From assembly GCA_947311795.1 (NCBI GenBank), contig CAMZLX010000019.1:1-22043 (forward strand): a DNA stretch of 22,043 bases. The letters are read 5' to 3'. The notes under the pieces were generated by a model. The model was given only the letters and a program-made list of their open reading frames with translations, searched no databases and was not told where the DNA came from. The position numbers and the translations under genes are program-made. Numbering within the stretch: the first letter of the stretch is position 1; every line of letters starts with the position of its first letter. This stretch comes from an uncultured Zetaproteobacteria bacterium (lineage in GTDB: Bacteria; Pseudomonadota; Zetaproteobacteria; Mariprofundales; Mariprofundaceae). Below, piece by piece: positions 21,804 to 22,043 of this stretch.

Positions 21804-22043
21804 ATGAATAAATTATTGGTGATTTTCGCCGCAGGTTGTTTTGGCGCATTGATGAACAGTTTAACCGTATGGTTATTTGGGCAATATGGTATTTCTGCGA
21901 TGTTGGATGTTAGCATCGCCCCTACTTTAACCCCCGCATGGCTTTATCCGCGCATTGTTTGGGGTGGTATTTGGGGAATATTATTTATCCTTCCATTTTT
22001 AAACGATGAAGAACAGTGGTTAATCAAAGGTTCGCTTTTAAGC
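21804..22043 (+). CDS. membrane protein of unknown function (N-terminal part)
   Basis: An open frame of 80 codons runs off the window end. It starts at ATG 21804 with GGAG about 7 bases upstream. The peptide begins MNKLLVIFAAGCFGALMNSL, with a hydrophobic helix (about 3-29). It goes on through APTLTPAWLYPRIVWGGIWG into a second helix (about 53-67) ending LFILPFLNDEEQ. I do not recognise a named family. It is divergent from the flagellar operon, so a link to motility is not implied. Confidence 0.75.
   Translation, partial: MNKLLVIFAAGCFGALMNSLTVWLFGQYGISAMLDVSIAPTLTPAWLYPRIVWGGIWGILFILPFLNDEEQWLIKGSLLS

Noticed and set aside
1..22043. CRISPR array, prophage, insertion sequence or integrative element
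   Set aside because: No array-like repeats, integrase, transposase or tRNA-adjacent direct repeats were seen; gene content is chromosomal throughout.

Overview
The window is a gene-dense stretch of a Gram-negative, flagellated proteobacterial chromosome. GC looks to be in the low forties by eye. Evidence for this is a lipopolysaccharide heptose phosphatase, flagellar C-ring and export genes, a stator with sodium-type residues, a cytochrome c dependent nitric oxide reductase and a DNR/FNR-type regulator. A marine or brackish gamma- or zetaproteobacterium would fit; that is inference, and nothing here fixes the species. No tRNA, rRNA, CRISPR array, transposase or phage gene was seen, and no gap between genes exceeds about 210 bases.

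Layout. Positions 1-3440 hold, on the minus strand, the start of a YbiT-like ABC-F ATPase, a Crp/Fnr regulator, and the operon [small three-helix membrane protein]-norC-norB. That operon is headed by a perfect FNR/DNR box. Positions 3557-6974 (minus) hold ilvB-ilvH-folD and a MIF-family tautomerase, tightly packed. Positions 7065-14563 (minus) hold envelope and housekeeping genes: purE, a divergent TsaC-like protein, gmhB, plsC, a TlpA-like thioredoxin, a START-domain protein, a PAP2 phosphatase, anmK and a DUF4153 membrane protein. Many of these overlap. Positions 14661-16436 are the only long plus-strand block: mtnA and a class II aldolase-family gene, separated by a pair of inverted palindromic repeats. 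Positions 16449-21592 (minus) are one flagellar operon, motA-motB-motB-fliL-fliM-fliN-fliO-fliP, with a good sigma-54 promoter candidate. At 21804 a plus-strand membrane protein begins and runs off the window.

How they work together. The nor operon and the regulator look like a nitric oxide detoxification or respiration module; the regulator keeps the E-x-x-S-R recognition pattern that matches the box. The mtnA/aldolase pair suggests a salvage route for the ribose part of S-adenosylmethionine by-products. The flagellar operon encodes the stator, FliL, the switch complex and the first export-gate proteins, but ends at fliP.

Most worth a second look: two different MotB proteins in tandem, one with Asp24 and one with Glu24 at the ion-binding position; the small membrane protein heading the nor operon; the bacterial MIF homologue joined to folD; the mtnA-aldolase pair; and the repeat pair with matched base changes in its hairpins.
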